Positions 5,834 through 5,889 of a stretch of DNA of 5,889 nucleotides are shown in pieces. Position numbers and translations under genes: made by a program. The stretch is from NCBI GenBank assembly GCA_020861125.1, contig JAJBSZ010000400.1, forward strand, positions 1 to 5,889. Reading direction: 5' to 3'. Within the stretch, counting starts at the first letter, position 1; every line of letters starts with the position of its first letter. The notes under the pieces were generated by a model. That model did no database searches, was not told where the DNA came from, and saw nothing but the letters and a program-made list of their open reading frames with translations. Source of the stretch: Planctomycetota bacterium (GTDB lineage: Bacteria > Planctomycetota > SZUA-567).

Positions 5834-5889
5834 AAACTGGCTGCGGGCAACCAGGGAACATCCGGGGCCAAGGCAGGGGATCTTGGGGG

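Noticed and set aside
4966..5871. Long minus-strand open frame opposite the autotransporter barrel.
   Set aside because: It mirrors the coding strand in GC-rich DNA, lacks recognisable domains, and the plus-strand frame encodes an unmistakable barrel.
5727..5889. A tRNA or other known RNA gene in the structured right flank.
   Set aside because: No T-loop motif, acceptor stem pairing or cloverleaf arrangement can be drawn.

Overview
The window holds two complete or near-complete protein genes, both on the + strand, and no RNA gene, insertion sequence or CRISPR array that I can recognise. The DNA is GC-rich. The second gene is a classical type Va autotransporter that needs an outer membrane and BAM machinery, so the source is a diderm (Gram-negative-type) bacterium. 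The first gene fuses Ig-like repeats, a very long Pro/Gly linker and a TPR domain. That style of protein is common in Planctomycetota, Lentisphaerota, Kiritimatiellota and related phyla, but this placement is an impression, not something the sequence proves.

Layout. Bases 1-3081 carry a large gene whose 5' end lies outside the window. It encodes three Ig-like beta-sandwich repeats with a period of about 108 residues, then about 390 residues of Pro/Gly/Ala-rich, probably disordered sequence, then an alpha-helical TPR region at the C-terminus. Bases 3082-3312 are a 231-bp intergenic region with a possible promoter and a weak ribosome binding site. Bases 3313-5709 encode a 798-residue autotransporter: a long signal peptide, about ten 22-residue beta-solenoid turns, a pertactin-like autochaperone region, a helical linker and a 12-strand-type barrel ending in Phe. 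Bases 5710-5889 hold a GC hairpin that starts in the stop codon and a dense set of palindromes. Two short open frames run off the right edge without adequate support.

How the genes relate. Both products are probably extracytoplasmic, the autotransporter certainly so. The 231-bp gap and the separate start signals suggest independent transcription, and nothing in the sequence shows that the two proteins act together. The more unusual points are the perfectly phased 22-residue repeat in the passenger, the GC drop at its 5' end, an 11-bp direct repeat bracketing the autotransporter gene, and the domain layout of the first protein. I did not find convincing evidence of a new multi-gene system in this short window.
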